Shown in pieces: positions 39,205 to 50,700 of a stretch of 64,000 nt of DNA (position 1 is its first letter; the number at the start of each line of letters is the position of its first letter). This DNA is from Opisthorchis felineus (Eukaryota > Platyhelminthes > Trematoda > Opisthorchiida > Opisthorchiidae). The stretch covers positions 696,881 to 760,880 of the forward strand of contig SJOL01006475.1 of NCBI GenBank assembly GCA_004794785.1. The letters are read 5' to 3'. Below the pieces are notes generated by a model. That model was not told the origin of the DNA. It saw nothing but the letters and a program-made list of their open reading frames with translations, and ran no database searches. The position numbers and the translations under genes are program-made.

Positions 39205-39417
39205 GATACTCAGCTGAGTTCCACGTGAGTCTCGCGCAAAACCAAATTGGTTTGCAAATGAGTGTATTCCCCTAATTCTTGCGACTTGGGTCCAGGTATA
39301 AAATAAGGTTGACGGAAACTCGGGGACTGCGCCTGCCTGATAAACCCCAAGAAGGGCGAAACCGGTCGTAAGCTGTCGGAGAGTTTTCAGCAAACTTATG
39401 AGTAGTGTGTTACGTCC
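39205..39417 (+). repeat. Hammerhead-repeat copy, plus arm of the 39-kb head-to-head pair
   Basis: Starts near the segment CAGCTGAGTTCCACGTGAG, passes through a shared block ending in TTTGCAAATGAGTGTATT (39251-39268), then about 60 nt to the hammerhead at 39331, and ends AGTAGTGTGTTACGTC at 39417. The same blocks recur at 23.6, 8.4 and 62.7 kb and, reversed, at 3.4, 9.75, 38.96 and 47.7 kb. Confidence 0.8.
39331..39373 (+). ncRNA. Type I hammerhead ribozyme, best preserved copy in the window
   Basis: In order: stem I 5' strand GCCTGC (39331-39336), catalytic core CTGATAA (39337-39343; consensus CTGATGA, one change), stem II ACCC/GGGC around loop CAAGAA (39344-39357, three of four pairs kept), GAAA (39358-39361), minimal stem III CCGG, cleavage triplet GTC (predicted cut after 39367), and stem I 3' strand GTAAGC (39368-39373). 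Stem I forms five of six pairs. Hammerheads self-cleave RNA by transesterification. The very short stem III is like those described in Sm-alpha and Penelope-like elements. The change in the core (G to A next to the invariant A) probably lowers or kills activity of this copy. Confidence 0.8.
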
Positions 39418-39419
39418 AA

Positions 39420-41780
39420 ACTCATTTCACTTACAATTCCAGAAGTGGGAAATACCAGGAAGGCTAAAAACCTCCATTTTTCAGCTCAATTTTCTTGGTG
39501 AAGAAGTTACGAGCTCGCGGAGTATGTTCAGTTTCCCTTATCCACTTCAACAAACAAGTGTTGAGGATAACAGTATGAGGGATTCAGAAATATCCTCAAA
39601 TGCCATCTGTCCTGTATTATATATCTGATGTTTCTAAACGTTCGTTTATGTGGAAGGTGGAATTGTTACAAGTACTAAGCGCCCCATAAATGGACGCGCT
39701 CACCGGCTGTAAGCAGAAACCACCCCCTCCAATTAACTGTTAGTATACTGCCAGATGATGTGTTAGTTCTAGTTAGCACTTTGTCTCTGCTATTTCACAC
39801 TTCACACTGTCTCACACTTGGCGATGTGAACCCTGTCATTTAGGTATTCTACCGCGCCGGTCGTGCTAAAAATCGAGCCACTACTCACGGCGCATTTCTG
39901 TGTCGGCCCACCTTTACGGCCTACAATCATGGTGTGCGCAATTGCGTAGGTCGCCCAAATCTTGATTAGCTGGTTGAAGATGCGTTTTCTCTGTGGCGAG
40001 ACTGCAGCATGTATGGGTGACATGTGACAAAGGAATGCACTATTCAGTGCATCTGATCTCCTGCTTGCTCGCTCACTCGCACTCTCATGCTTGCTGAGTT
40101 TGTCTGCACGTGTGTCTGCACATATTCGGTACCAAATAAGACAGCAAGGCGCAAGGCTGAATGACACATGTCTTACACAGCAATACTAACAGGCATATTA
40201 AACAGATTAGTGAGGTCCAGTTTGTGGACGATAAATGACTTGTCAGTTGTGCTTTTTCTACTGAATAAGGGATATTAGGCGCAGCAGTGAAAGTTGAGTG
40301 ACACACTTTTCGAAACGACACCAGATTTCACATCAAAATCATATCCCCTTTTTCCAAACAAACTCGGTAACTTGTATCCGAAAGCGTTGGAAGTTCGTGT
40401 GCCACTGGGCATGCTGCCGGAAATCTACATGCCGACTTTTAGCCCCTGAATATTCTCTGCAAATGGAGAGTTTTAGGACATACAACAAAAACATTGTGTG
40501 GCTATCATCAGAGATTGCAACATCGGTGTTGACACTACCCGTCACTGCCGCAAAACCATAAAGTTTGTTTGATTTTACCTAAAGCCTTAAAGTGAAAAGA
40601 AAGGAAAAGAGTGGATGAGAGAGGGACCTGTTGCTAGCCCTTCTCAGCAAACTTTGTTTGGACCACTGGTTGGCTGCTGTTTGGAAAAGTACTAATTTTC
40701 GTGTACTCGCAGGGAAACTTACTGAGACCCAAAACACCGAATTGTCACATATTCGCCTACCATATACCGTCTACGTACATTTCTAGATCAGTCCGGACAA
40801 CCGCACCTTGGCAATAGCTTGGACAGCAGTCTAGTCGTCTTCGGAGAGAAACCATTCTTCAAAAGCGTTTGCAACATGCGTTTTTCGCCAGCTTTTCTTG
40901 CTTGGAATTTGCTTCTAGTGAAGAAGTTACTACAACCTCCCAACGGAAGCCACAATTAACTTTCCTCAAAGAGGGTTCTGCAGTGAACGGAAGCCAAAAA
41001 CTGAGGTTTTGTGTAAAATTTAGGAGCGTATGATAGTACTGAAAGACTTGAGTTACGTGACGCCAAACAGCACACACAGCTGCTAAGGTACTACGATTCG
41101 GATCACCTGTCTCAAGTTCACAGACAAACGCACCGTTACTAGTGTTAAGCCTAACAACACAAAACTCGTTACAACACCACGCTGAACTTTCCTGCTTCAA
41201 GTGCCGCGCTTATTCATCATTCTGCTTAGCCAGAAAGTTCATTGAGCACCGTAATGATTTCAAACGGCTAAATATGGAATGCCAATTGAACCAACAAACG
41301 ATTCGCGATGAGTTCTCTATGGGCTGCCTTTCTGCAATGGCGAAGCGACGGTCTACTAAAGGCTATTTCCTGCATCAAACTATTGCACTAGAAATGTAAA
41401 GTACCTTGACCTAAGACGAAACACGATGCACAAATAGCGACTGTTTTGTCAGTTTTCTGTCACCAGCGGAAATTCACTTGAGATCACAATAGAAATTGTA
41501 TTAAGAAAGATTGAAAGATAAACGAAGTTTCTGCATAGGGTGTTTCGGGACACCAAATACATAGTGGCAAACCAAATATGAGGCGAACAGACCTGATTCG
41601 CCTCATTGAGCAACCTAGTGAAGACATTTTCGGGGAGCTCCTCTTCTGATTTTTATCCTTAATGGAAAGTACTAGCCATAATCTTGCAGAATGCTAAATG
41701 CTTTACTTGCACAACCGGCTAGAACTAAGCACCTGATCCCGAAAAAAATTTTAATTTTACTTGAAGCTCAAAAGTTGAGA
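39420..41780. other. No supported gene; unexplained GC-richer segment at about 39820-40170
   Basis: The minus strand is open for 121 codons across 39802-40167, with the stretch ATYAIAHTMIVGRKGGPTQK reading more protein-like than its neighbours. I know no family for it. It may be part of an unrecognised transposable element. Confidence 0.4.
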
Positions 41781-41789
41781 GTTCAACAC

Positions 41790-42900
41790 AACTCGATGAA
41801 CCATCAAAGGTCAGGCAAAAAATAGAATCCGCACTGATCGAGAAGCTTCATGGGTCCAGAAACTCAGAGATAGAGGAAGCGAGAAATTCTAGGACTGTAT
41901 GAAGGCTATCCCAACTGATACGAGCAACAAGCTTAAAAGGCCTATGATGAACGGAAGAATGAATGATAAAACTGCTTGTTCATCTCTACGAAGAAAACAT
42001 GTGGATTGTTGGGTCAGACGCTTCAACGACACTTCAACTAGCCACCTACAATTCGTCGACCGGACTGCCGATCTTTAACAAAGCACCAAACTGAACGCTT
42101 GACTGCTTCGGAAATAAGTAAGCATCTTTTCTCCCTCAAACATCACTCTTGATCCTACCTTCTCTGTTTATGGATGGAAGTGGAGTACTAAGTCGGTGCT
42201 GGTATAAATTAATTACCTCTGTCTAAGTAAAAAAGACTTTCTCAGTCAATTGGGGCGGTCTGATATTTTCAACGTGCTTGTGCAGCAGAAGCTTGTGAAT
42301 ATCATACACCTATCTTAACCACATACTTATGCCATCTTAAGGGTGTTTAGGGACCCACCCAAAAGTTTCCCTACAATCAGTGATGTCTGACGGTCTCCCC
42401 ATTTTTGTTCAAGTTCATCATCGTTTAAGTACTGAGATTAAATCTGGGGGGCCTTCAAAATCCAGGTACTTAGACCTCTCCGGGTGAGAACCTTGTCGAC
42501 CTAGAATATGCAGACAACATTTTCCTCACTTTCGAAAAGAGCAAAAAACGCAAACATTATTGGCAAAGCCGAACAGAATCATTCTGTCCTTCGGCATGTG
42601 CTTGACAACTTTGGAGCGCAAGGTAGTGTTATGGGACGTGCTGTCCCTAAGAAATCTGCTAATGTTACTGTAACTTTTGAGGCGATGCACGTATTTCGGA
42701 AATTGCATTAGTTCTAGCGGTACTGTGTCGGACGAAGTAGACGCACGAATGTCAAAGGCCATAATTGCTTTCACGAATTTGTTCCCCTTGTGTCATCAAA
42801 AGGCATGCCAACGGGTCTCAAAGAACGAGCGTGTCAGAATAATGACCCTTCCAGTTTCAACTGCCCTATAGACAAGCATTTCCATCTCCCTGCTCTCCTA
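41790..42900 (+). mobile_element. Degenerate LINE (non-LTR) reverse transcriptase ORF
   Basis: Several pieces appear in the order expected for a flatworm LINE ORF. First comes a linker (IRTDREASWVQKLRD) near 41828-41872. Then WVRRFND near 42008-42030 matches the RWxEHF box. YADN at 42507-42518 stands in place of YADD, with LEYADNIFL around it. Finally CISSSGTVSDEVDARMSKA (about 42707-42763) and the following AFTNL match the conserved post-catalytic block. The last block is a different frame from the YADN block, and the middle is shortened: the expected fingers/palm motifs between 42060 and 42480 are not recognisable. It is a dead copy. Confidence 0.75.
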
Positions 42901-42904
42901 TTTC

Positions 42905-45900
42905 GTCGTTGAACAGTTGCTTGTATTACCGCTGCCATAGATCAGCTGGGGTGAGGGTTCATTTGGTTCAAAGCCGCACTCCCTAGTCGTTGCCACAGTA
43001 TTGAAAAGCGGTGCTTCGAACATGCTACAATTTATGCAGGTCTATTAAAATTTTTGCAAGATTGGTCGTCTAATGTTAGCTGAAACTTTTGAACTTTCAG
43101 TCCTAAAGTTGTTGTAGGTCCACCAAAAGTTGTTGATAGTGGAAATCTGCATGTGATTGAAGGTCTTCACTTCGCTTGGTCAGTAATCCTTTCTTTGCAC
43201 TCTACAGACACTTCAGGAGCTTTGTCCTGGTGATTTAATGTTTCTTCCTAGTTGTTGAATCTGCAAGTTCTTAAAAAATTTTGACGAACGACGAATTCTT
43301 TTTTTCGAATCAAGGTAAATATTGATGAGTTACTTTCATCGAACCGATCTCGCCATTGATCTTGGTTTAATCCAATTGTACCCGCAACAGCTCTTAGATA
43401 TGTGTTTCTTCTCGGGCTCACTGGCTTTCAAGCGGGCTTGGGACTTGGTCAGATACTAGCCTTCGCTCAAGAGCACTGTTGACTTTCGAGGCCTTTTCCT
43501 GGTTCATCTTGGCAGTTTGGGACCAAACAGATAAAAGTGCTCACGTTAGTCAATTGCACTAATCGCTTTCGTCATCGACACATTGCCGCACAATGATACA
43601 GTCTCTCATAACGTTTGAGTTCTTTCTTAACAACTGGAGTTAGACTTTCAGGCATACTTCACCATCCTTAGCAAGGAGCGTCCTCGCCCTCTAGGATTCA
43701 AACCACAGATCTAACTTCATTCGTTCTTCAATAGGCCGTGTCACGTGATCGGAAGTGGCGTCTACAAATTGTTCAGAATGGAAGTAAATGGCTCTCTCGG
43801 CCTTAATGCGTGACACTCGGGGTAGTGACCGCTCTTACCAGAAACATCGGACCAGGAGGTTTGATTCCTAGTACTCACACCAAGTGCTTTCCGATTGACC
43901 TCGGGCTCTTGATCTCGGCTGTCTTGATGACTGCTCTGCCGGTTACAGTCAACTGTCCGGCGATCTTTCTTAACCTGTTCTTACTCTTGGGAAAGCAGCA
44001 TAGGGGCTTTCATAAAGAAAAGCATGATAGCATCCTTGTGGGAACACCATACAACTCTCCAGTCAAAGCGACTATTTTCGTCAGACTGCACCACGTTAGA
44101 CTTTCTGGTAAAAATTGGACATTAAGAAAATGGGCTTTAACCACTGCAGCCCGCGAAGTCATTAGAGAATCAAAGACTGACAACTACGACAAGATGACAG
44201 CTTCCGGTTGGCAACAGGTAAGAAATTAACGCAAAGAAATTACCAACTCCAGTAAACCTGTGGTCTAAAAATTCGCCGTGTGATTTCTACGATTATTCTT
44301 CACTTTTGCAACTTTTAGCATCATTGAAATTATTTGGAGACAACTTTTTGTTCCATGACCTAAAAAATCGGCAAATGATGTTTCTATACAAAGCTTTCTC
44401 AGAGAGCATAGTTTAGCTAAAATGTCATAGGTTTGTAACTTTCGGCTGATATACTGATACTCATTATTACTGCCTTGATGTTACTGTTCCATGCCACACA
44501 AAGCCCGTGAGTTCGCCAGTGCGCCGTCTAGACGCGCCTGCTAGCCACCAAGTGCGTTGTGTCAAGTTCCCTGAGTTCACCTTATCGCACTAACTGTGGC
44601 TGTTCGAAGGAGAGAGGCAAAAAAATTATACTAATCACCTATGAGTAAACGGTACCTAATTTTGCCGTGCACAGTTGCTGAGTGAAAAGGCATGATTACC
44701 TTTATCCACGTCAACTCTCATACATCATTCAACCCGGTACATTTGTCCAGCCAGCACAGAATTCCAACCAACTAGAACGAATTTTCAAAGCGAAACACAG
44801 GCGGTTTTGACCAGCCACCCGTGTGTGCACTGTGAATCCAGAGGCTTTATTTATTGATGTTTATATTCACATGAGACCTTGTCAACTCGAAACAAATCTT
44901 TTCATCAGCTCTGCTGGCGTGACGCTATGCCTGTGTCCCAGGAGATCGAAGATGGAGGTAGTAATGCGTGTATGACAGAGAAAGGGTTGGATGGAGGTGT
45001 GAAACTACTGTATTCCAGTTTGGCAGCATTCGGCTCTTGAGGCGCAAGCGTGAACCGGGGCCTTACTGGTTTTGGAGCGGAACGGTGGCTGCCACGTGTT
45101 AGCATCGTTCGTATTGTGGGTGGACAGAAGTACGTGGTCGGTAGGACACATGACGCAGTCGAAGTCCAATATGTACACGTATGTGCACAGCCCAAAGCAC
45201 CTTTACGTTTTTCGGATTCTAACCGTGGCCAGCATGATAACGTGTCGCAACTTACCAAAAAACCCTCAGCACTGCAAACCAACGTTTAAACTTCTCCCTG
45301 AAGATCTTCCATGTATTTTACCGGATTAAATAGGGTTAGGCTTACCGGATAACTCGTTACTGACATGAAAGGAAGTCGGTCATGAAGTGCGTAGGCTTAA
45401 ACGCCTAATTTTGAACTAAAGTGGCAACGACAAACTCTGACGACACCCTTCAGCCAATTGTGATCTGCACAGTCCGCCTCAGGCCAACAGCGAATTACCT
45501 TCACAGGATACTACCCATCAGGTTCAATCATTTTCAATTCTGAAGGAAGACTGATAGAATTTCGCACACTGTAGCTCACTGCTGAGCCTCGAACTGGAAG
45601 AAAAACCTATCTTCATCCTTAAGTAGTAGGCCCGCGTCTGCCCGCCCATTAGTTGATTTGTAGCCTCACTATCGGCTGATCAGATGAACAAATATAAAGT
45701 GAGTTACCAAATCATACGCTAAAACAATTCATCATGTGTAAAGTGCGGACTGTAGTCTAAACCAGTGAAAGACTCAGGATATCAATAGATCAGCGCTGGT
45801 AAATGGACCGACATATTCAGTCATGGACATCTTGAAGTGTTCACATGATTTCCGTTAGTACTATTTGGAGAAGCAGTTTCGTGCATATGATTCGCATGTC

Positions 45901-47685
45901 ACGTTATCAGAATTAAGAATGAAATGATGGTTTAAGGTATGCAAGTCAGTAGTAGGTTCCAACGGATGCAGGTGTGCTGTCGGTCAAAATGTGAAAATTC
46001 TCGTGTAATTCTACAGATCAGTTCCCCCAGCAACTTCATGAGGAATTTCAAAAAATCTTTGCCTCAAAGTTTTTTTTCATTAGTACTCTGGACCTAATGG
46101 TATTACACAGTATTTTTCAAGGAATGACTGCACTCCGAGGCGTGTATAGACCTGCCTGAACTCATTGAGACCCCCAGAACTGTATAGTGTTTGTTCCTAC
46201 GGTTGCTCAAATATTCGATATCAGTAATTCGTAATGTGACGAATGAAGAGGAACCACGCGAAGCCGTCGTTAAGAGGGAATAAAGGCGGCGTCAGAAAAC
46301 TAAATAGACTCAGACAACCTCTATCATGAATAATCAATATTCATCTAAATGTTGTCTGATGTATGAGCAATGGGAGTAGGCAGCCCACAATATCACACCC
46401 TGTGTCACCAGTTTGTCTCCCAAAAACCATATCTGTCTAACAAGCAGGTGGGTGTCTACCAGAGATAACCACAAATCACTGTCGAATATCACCCTTGTTG
46501 GTTATGCGTTTGTGGAAGTTTTTTATTCTTCATGTGTGGGCCTGTATGTGTTCATTTTAGCTCCAGAGTTAGACTATTGTGTACTGACACTTGTTCTACG
46601 TTTCTCACTCACATACATATGTGTGTCACTGGGCTGATATGCCTATCAGGACTATTCCATATATCCACACTATGTGGCCGTCTACCTTGATCAGCTCATC
46701 AATCAGGTTCCTGGACGTAACTACAAACAAACAAAATCAACGAAAAATAGGCAGGTACAACTGCTACTGTGTATGTCGTCCTAAGTTATTAATGTCAGTC
46801 TGCCAAATTGTGGGACTAGTTGAAGCACAGGCTTTCCGCAAGTGCGGCAGTGTGGTCAGCATGTGAAGTCGAGCATTTTTAGGCAGTTGCAATAACTCCT
46901 CCTTACCCAAGATGCGCTGGTCAGGATAGAATGTTGGTTTTTAGCAGTTCAACATACAATAAGTAAGTATGGTGTTGCTCGGATGTTGCATCGGTGTCAC
47001 GGTGTCCTTGCCTCCGTGAAAAGAGGTAGTCCTCGGACGCCTTTACACACGTGTATCTTACACTGAGTTGGCAAACTGCGTGATGGATTAAAAGTGGATT
47101 TATATCAGTCATTAATGAACCCCGAAAGTCGGCTATAAGTTGAAATCCCCAGATGAATAAGGTTCACCGGTTTGCTTTGGTGTAGAAGAGGCGGAAATTC
47201 GCATAACCTTTACTGAGAACCCAAAAACACATGGTATCGTGGGCCAACGTACAAGATGGTTCAGCTGGTTCGGCATTCGTTCGGTGACCGGCTGCTCATC
47301 GGTCCGAGTTCCGCCAAAAGTTGCCCGTCTTTGGTTTGCTCCACTAGTTTTCGGTGTTGTTTATTTACAGGTTTGTTTTGCAGCAAGTTAGGTGGACAGA
47401 AAATTGCTACTAACGGCAAGATAAACTTAGGCTCTCTGGTAAACAGTATCCACGGTAAATTTGAAGTACTGTCCAACCTCATTTGTTCTTTTTTGATTGA
47501 AGCATTTATATGGATGCAGAGTATATTCAAAAATTGCGAGATCTGAACTGCTTATGACTCCCAGTCAGACATTTCATACACATCAACTAAATATCATCTT
47601 GTAAAAACCTTATGATGGAGCTAGTAGCTGTGTGTGATCGACCGCTGCACTGAGGCTACCAGTAAGCATAGTGGCTTATTTTTAT
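42905..47685. other. No supported gene
   Basis: Open frames at 43810-44229 (plus) and 44905-45289 (both strands) have no recognisable domain. A possible gypsy integrase-like tail at 45050-45200 was considered and not accepted. Confidence 0.5.
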
Positions 47686-47689
47686 GAAG

Positions 47690-47775
47690 CAAACTGCCCA
47701 TAAGTTTCTGAAAACTCACCTACAGCTCATGACCAGCTACGTCCTTCTTGGGGCTCATTAGGTAGATACTATCCT
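47690..47775 (-). repeat. Hammerhead-repeat copy
   Basis: Minus-oriented fragment with the ribozyme at 47725-47767 and the tail TTTTCAGAAACTTATGGGC, which parallels TTTTCAGCAAACTTATGAG in the 39-kb copy. No further part of the unit is recognisable. Confidence 0.65.
47725..47767 (-). ncRNA. Degenerate hammerhead ribozyme copy
   Basis: On the minus strand: ATCTAC, core CTAATGA (one change, 47761-47755), stem II GCCC/GGAC with loop CAAGAA (one mismatch), GTAG in place of GAAA (47740-47737), CTGGTC with the cut at 47731/47730, then ATGAGC. The loop and stem II match the family closely. Confidence 0.65.
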
Positions 47776-47779
47776 CGAG

Positions 47780-50700
47780 TTTTCTTTTCCTTTCCTTTTC
47801 TTCGGATTACGTTTAGTAAAGATTCAATAAAAGTTCACATGTTTCATAGAGCACTGACAGCTCTGAACAGCTCAATCGGGGAGTTCTGTTTCGTCAAATA
47901 AACTGAACTGGACAAATTCAGTATAGTGATGGAGAGTATCCGAGTTACGGTAATGTAAAGGTTGAAGATAAATAACCTTCCTCCGATTCGAAATCAACCA
48001 TTGTAAAACATCCAAATACCCATTTGTAAAACCGAAGCAGTTTTTGTTGTTGGGTCTCGCAGTGATAAAGAATAATCTCAAATACACTACACTATTTTTT
48101 TCAATTTGTTATGCATGCTTATTGAACGGTGAATCTTTAGGTGACAGGAACAACGTTCATTCTTTTATAAGAGAACTCCTCTTCTATGCTAATTCAAATG
48201 CATCTAACAGTGAGAAATAAACCTTGTGCTTGGCCATTAGACCACTGAATTGGATATGTTTGAAGCGCTTTTTTTTACCTTTTAGTGGGAGACATGCAGC
48301 CATTTTCTTGAGGTAGAATGTAAGTATTATAACGCAGACCATCAAAGAGTGCCAAGGATAAATTATTTTACCTAGCTGATGGCAGCTTACCTGCCAATCC
48401 ACTTGGGAATACGTGTATATACAAGGCAACAAGCACTCAGCTAATCATTTTAACATTCTTGTGTAAAGTGACACCAGCTGCGGCAGCTATAGCAACAGTA
48501 AATATTAGTGATACTTACACTTCTACCAGCTAATGGATTTTCAATTCATTGGGCAAGAGCAGGTCAGCTGGATGTTTTTGGCGTTTTTCGCATCCGTTCC
48601 CATTCATCTGGGTGGTCATGATATGCCGGTTTCCATGACTCATATATTCAGCAGTATTGTTTGGCTCTGTCTGGTTCTATCCTCCAGTACACCCCTCCCA
48701 AACATCTATCTCAGTGGCTCCTAACTGTCTAGTCACCCAAAACCGACACTCCCAAATGTCGCATTGAAGTGTTTGTTTTTTGTCACATACTTCGCCGTAC
48801 CAGCCAGTTCGCCCGCCTATCACCTGTCCGACATTCTGCACAATAACTAGTCTTGTGGTCTGAGTGGTGGTATTGGCGGGTGACAAAAATGACGCCTAGA
48901 TGTCTGGGTACCTACTGCATGCATTGTGCACATTCCGCACATTAGTGAAAGTAGCTAGCTTTTTCAGCTTTGTGTAGATGTCGGGGTCGGCCGAATTGAG
49001 CTAAGCATAATCGAAGACTATGTGCACACCCGTCTCGCTGTGCGTGTGTTCATATCAATCTGATGACAGTCGTCCATCCGGTATATGAACGACGTCTTGA
49101 TCAAGGTCACTTGCGATGTCTGGCGAACCAGCAGTAAATGATATGCGGAGAGAAGGTCCAACTAATTTGCTGGTTGCCTCCGTTGAGCACCTCAGCGCAC
49201 ATTGTCCATAATACATCCACACTATTTACACGGAATATGATTCCAAGGGTGTCCGAAAGCCCGCTGTCGGGAAGGAAAGATTAGGGATCGATTCGCGTTA
49301 GAAATAGTCTCGTTTGTGGCTAAATTTTTCTAATCCGCTCTGTCAGTCATTCTGAGTAGGTGTTTTTCATTTGTAATCTTGAACAAAAATGAAAGATACT
49401 ATTAATTTTCTCTTGACCAGAAAGGTCAAGGAAGCTATAAAAGGACCTAATTATAATGCGTACGGCCTAAATAACCCACTACGAAACAGTTCCGATAGAG
49501 TTTATAAGAAGAGGTCATATTCGTTATTTCTGTTTGTCAATATCTCACCAAGTTTTTTTTATTCTACAGTCGGTTCCTTTCATGAAAACTTTGGACAATA
49601 CTGTCATTGTTCAGGAATATTTGTTAAGAGTAGTGTGCGTATTTAGTGAGCCAAGATGAGCTGAAAGGGGATAAGATGCTTGGAAAATGTAGGGTTTAAA
49701 GGGTCACATGTAGAATTGTAGGCCTGATTCACAAACTGTTCAGGTGATAAAATAGATCAGGAAAACGGATACTTCTCTGACCAGGAAACTTTTAAAGTCC
49801 AAACATGTATTTCGATTAAATTTATAGGTTAGAATGGGACAATAACAGAAGGGGTGGTATATTGCATAAGATACTATCAAGGTACTTTTTTTAGTTAATT
49901 CACTCCCAATGAGCTTGAGATAGTTTGATACGCAACATTACCACTTGAGAGAAGTGGGAAGACATTGTGCTGTATTATTGTTGGGTGCGAAGTTCCAATG
50001 ATCTGAGCAGAATCCAAGCACAAAATTAAGCGGTTTCATAAATTGCAACACCTGCGATTAGCATCTTAGGAAGGTTGGAATCTGGGAGGCTCCTCTGGAA
50101 CTTCTGCCTCTATTTTATTCCATATGTCTTCAGAATTTCCACAACACAGGATTTTGTGCCTTCGCTCTACAGGCGAATCATAATTACAGATTGTGTGATT
50201 TTCTTGATATCTATAACTGGACCATGTGCTGACCAGCCTTGAATTGAAGTACTCAGGTAAGAAAAGTTAAGTTTTCTTTAACTCAAGAAGATATCCACAG
50301 CTTATCAACTCTCGTGAGTTGTGACCTATTTGACCTCGAATGAGAAAAGCCAAATGTTCCAGTTCCATTCAAGATGGTTCTTTCTGATGTAGGATTTCGT
50401 GTTCCGTAAGGTGGTACATTTAATTTTTTTACGTTCACTATCCATGACCGGTTAATCTTGTTATCCGATCACCGCAACATACAATCGAACAAGCCCAAAA
50501 TTATGTATTCTCCCTTTCACTGAGTAAAAGATCAAATGGGACAACTGAAACTGAAACTGGTTGACTGCTCAAGGGAAGTTCCACATGATTTCACCAAAAG
50601 AACGAACACTAATAAACGGGCAACGAAGTAAGTAGAAAATTACTTGTCACTGGGACCAGTAAACGTGAACTCTGTCCACACACAGGCTAATTGATAACTG

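Noticed and set aside
43810..44229. 139-codon plus-strand open frame
   Set aside because: No recognisable motif and mixed hydrophobic/basic content without a family pattern; treated as chance.
45050..45289. Plus-strand frame with RWLPRVSIVRIVGGQKYVV, reminiscent of the gypsy integrase C-terminal tail
   Set aside because: The matching residues are few, the RHxNQLRP ending is absent and no other pol domain is nearby.
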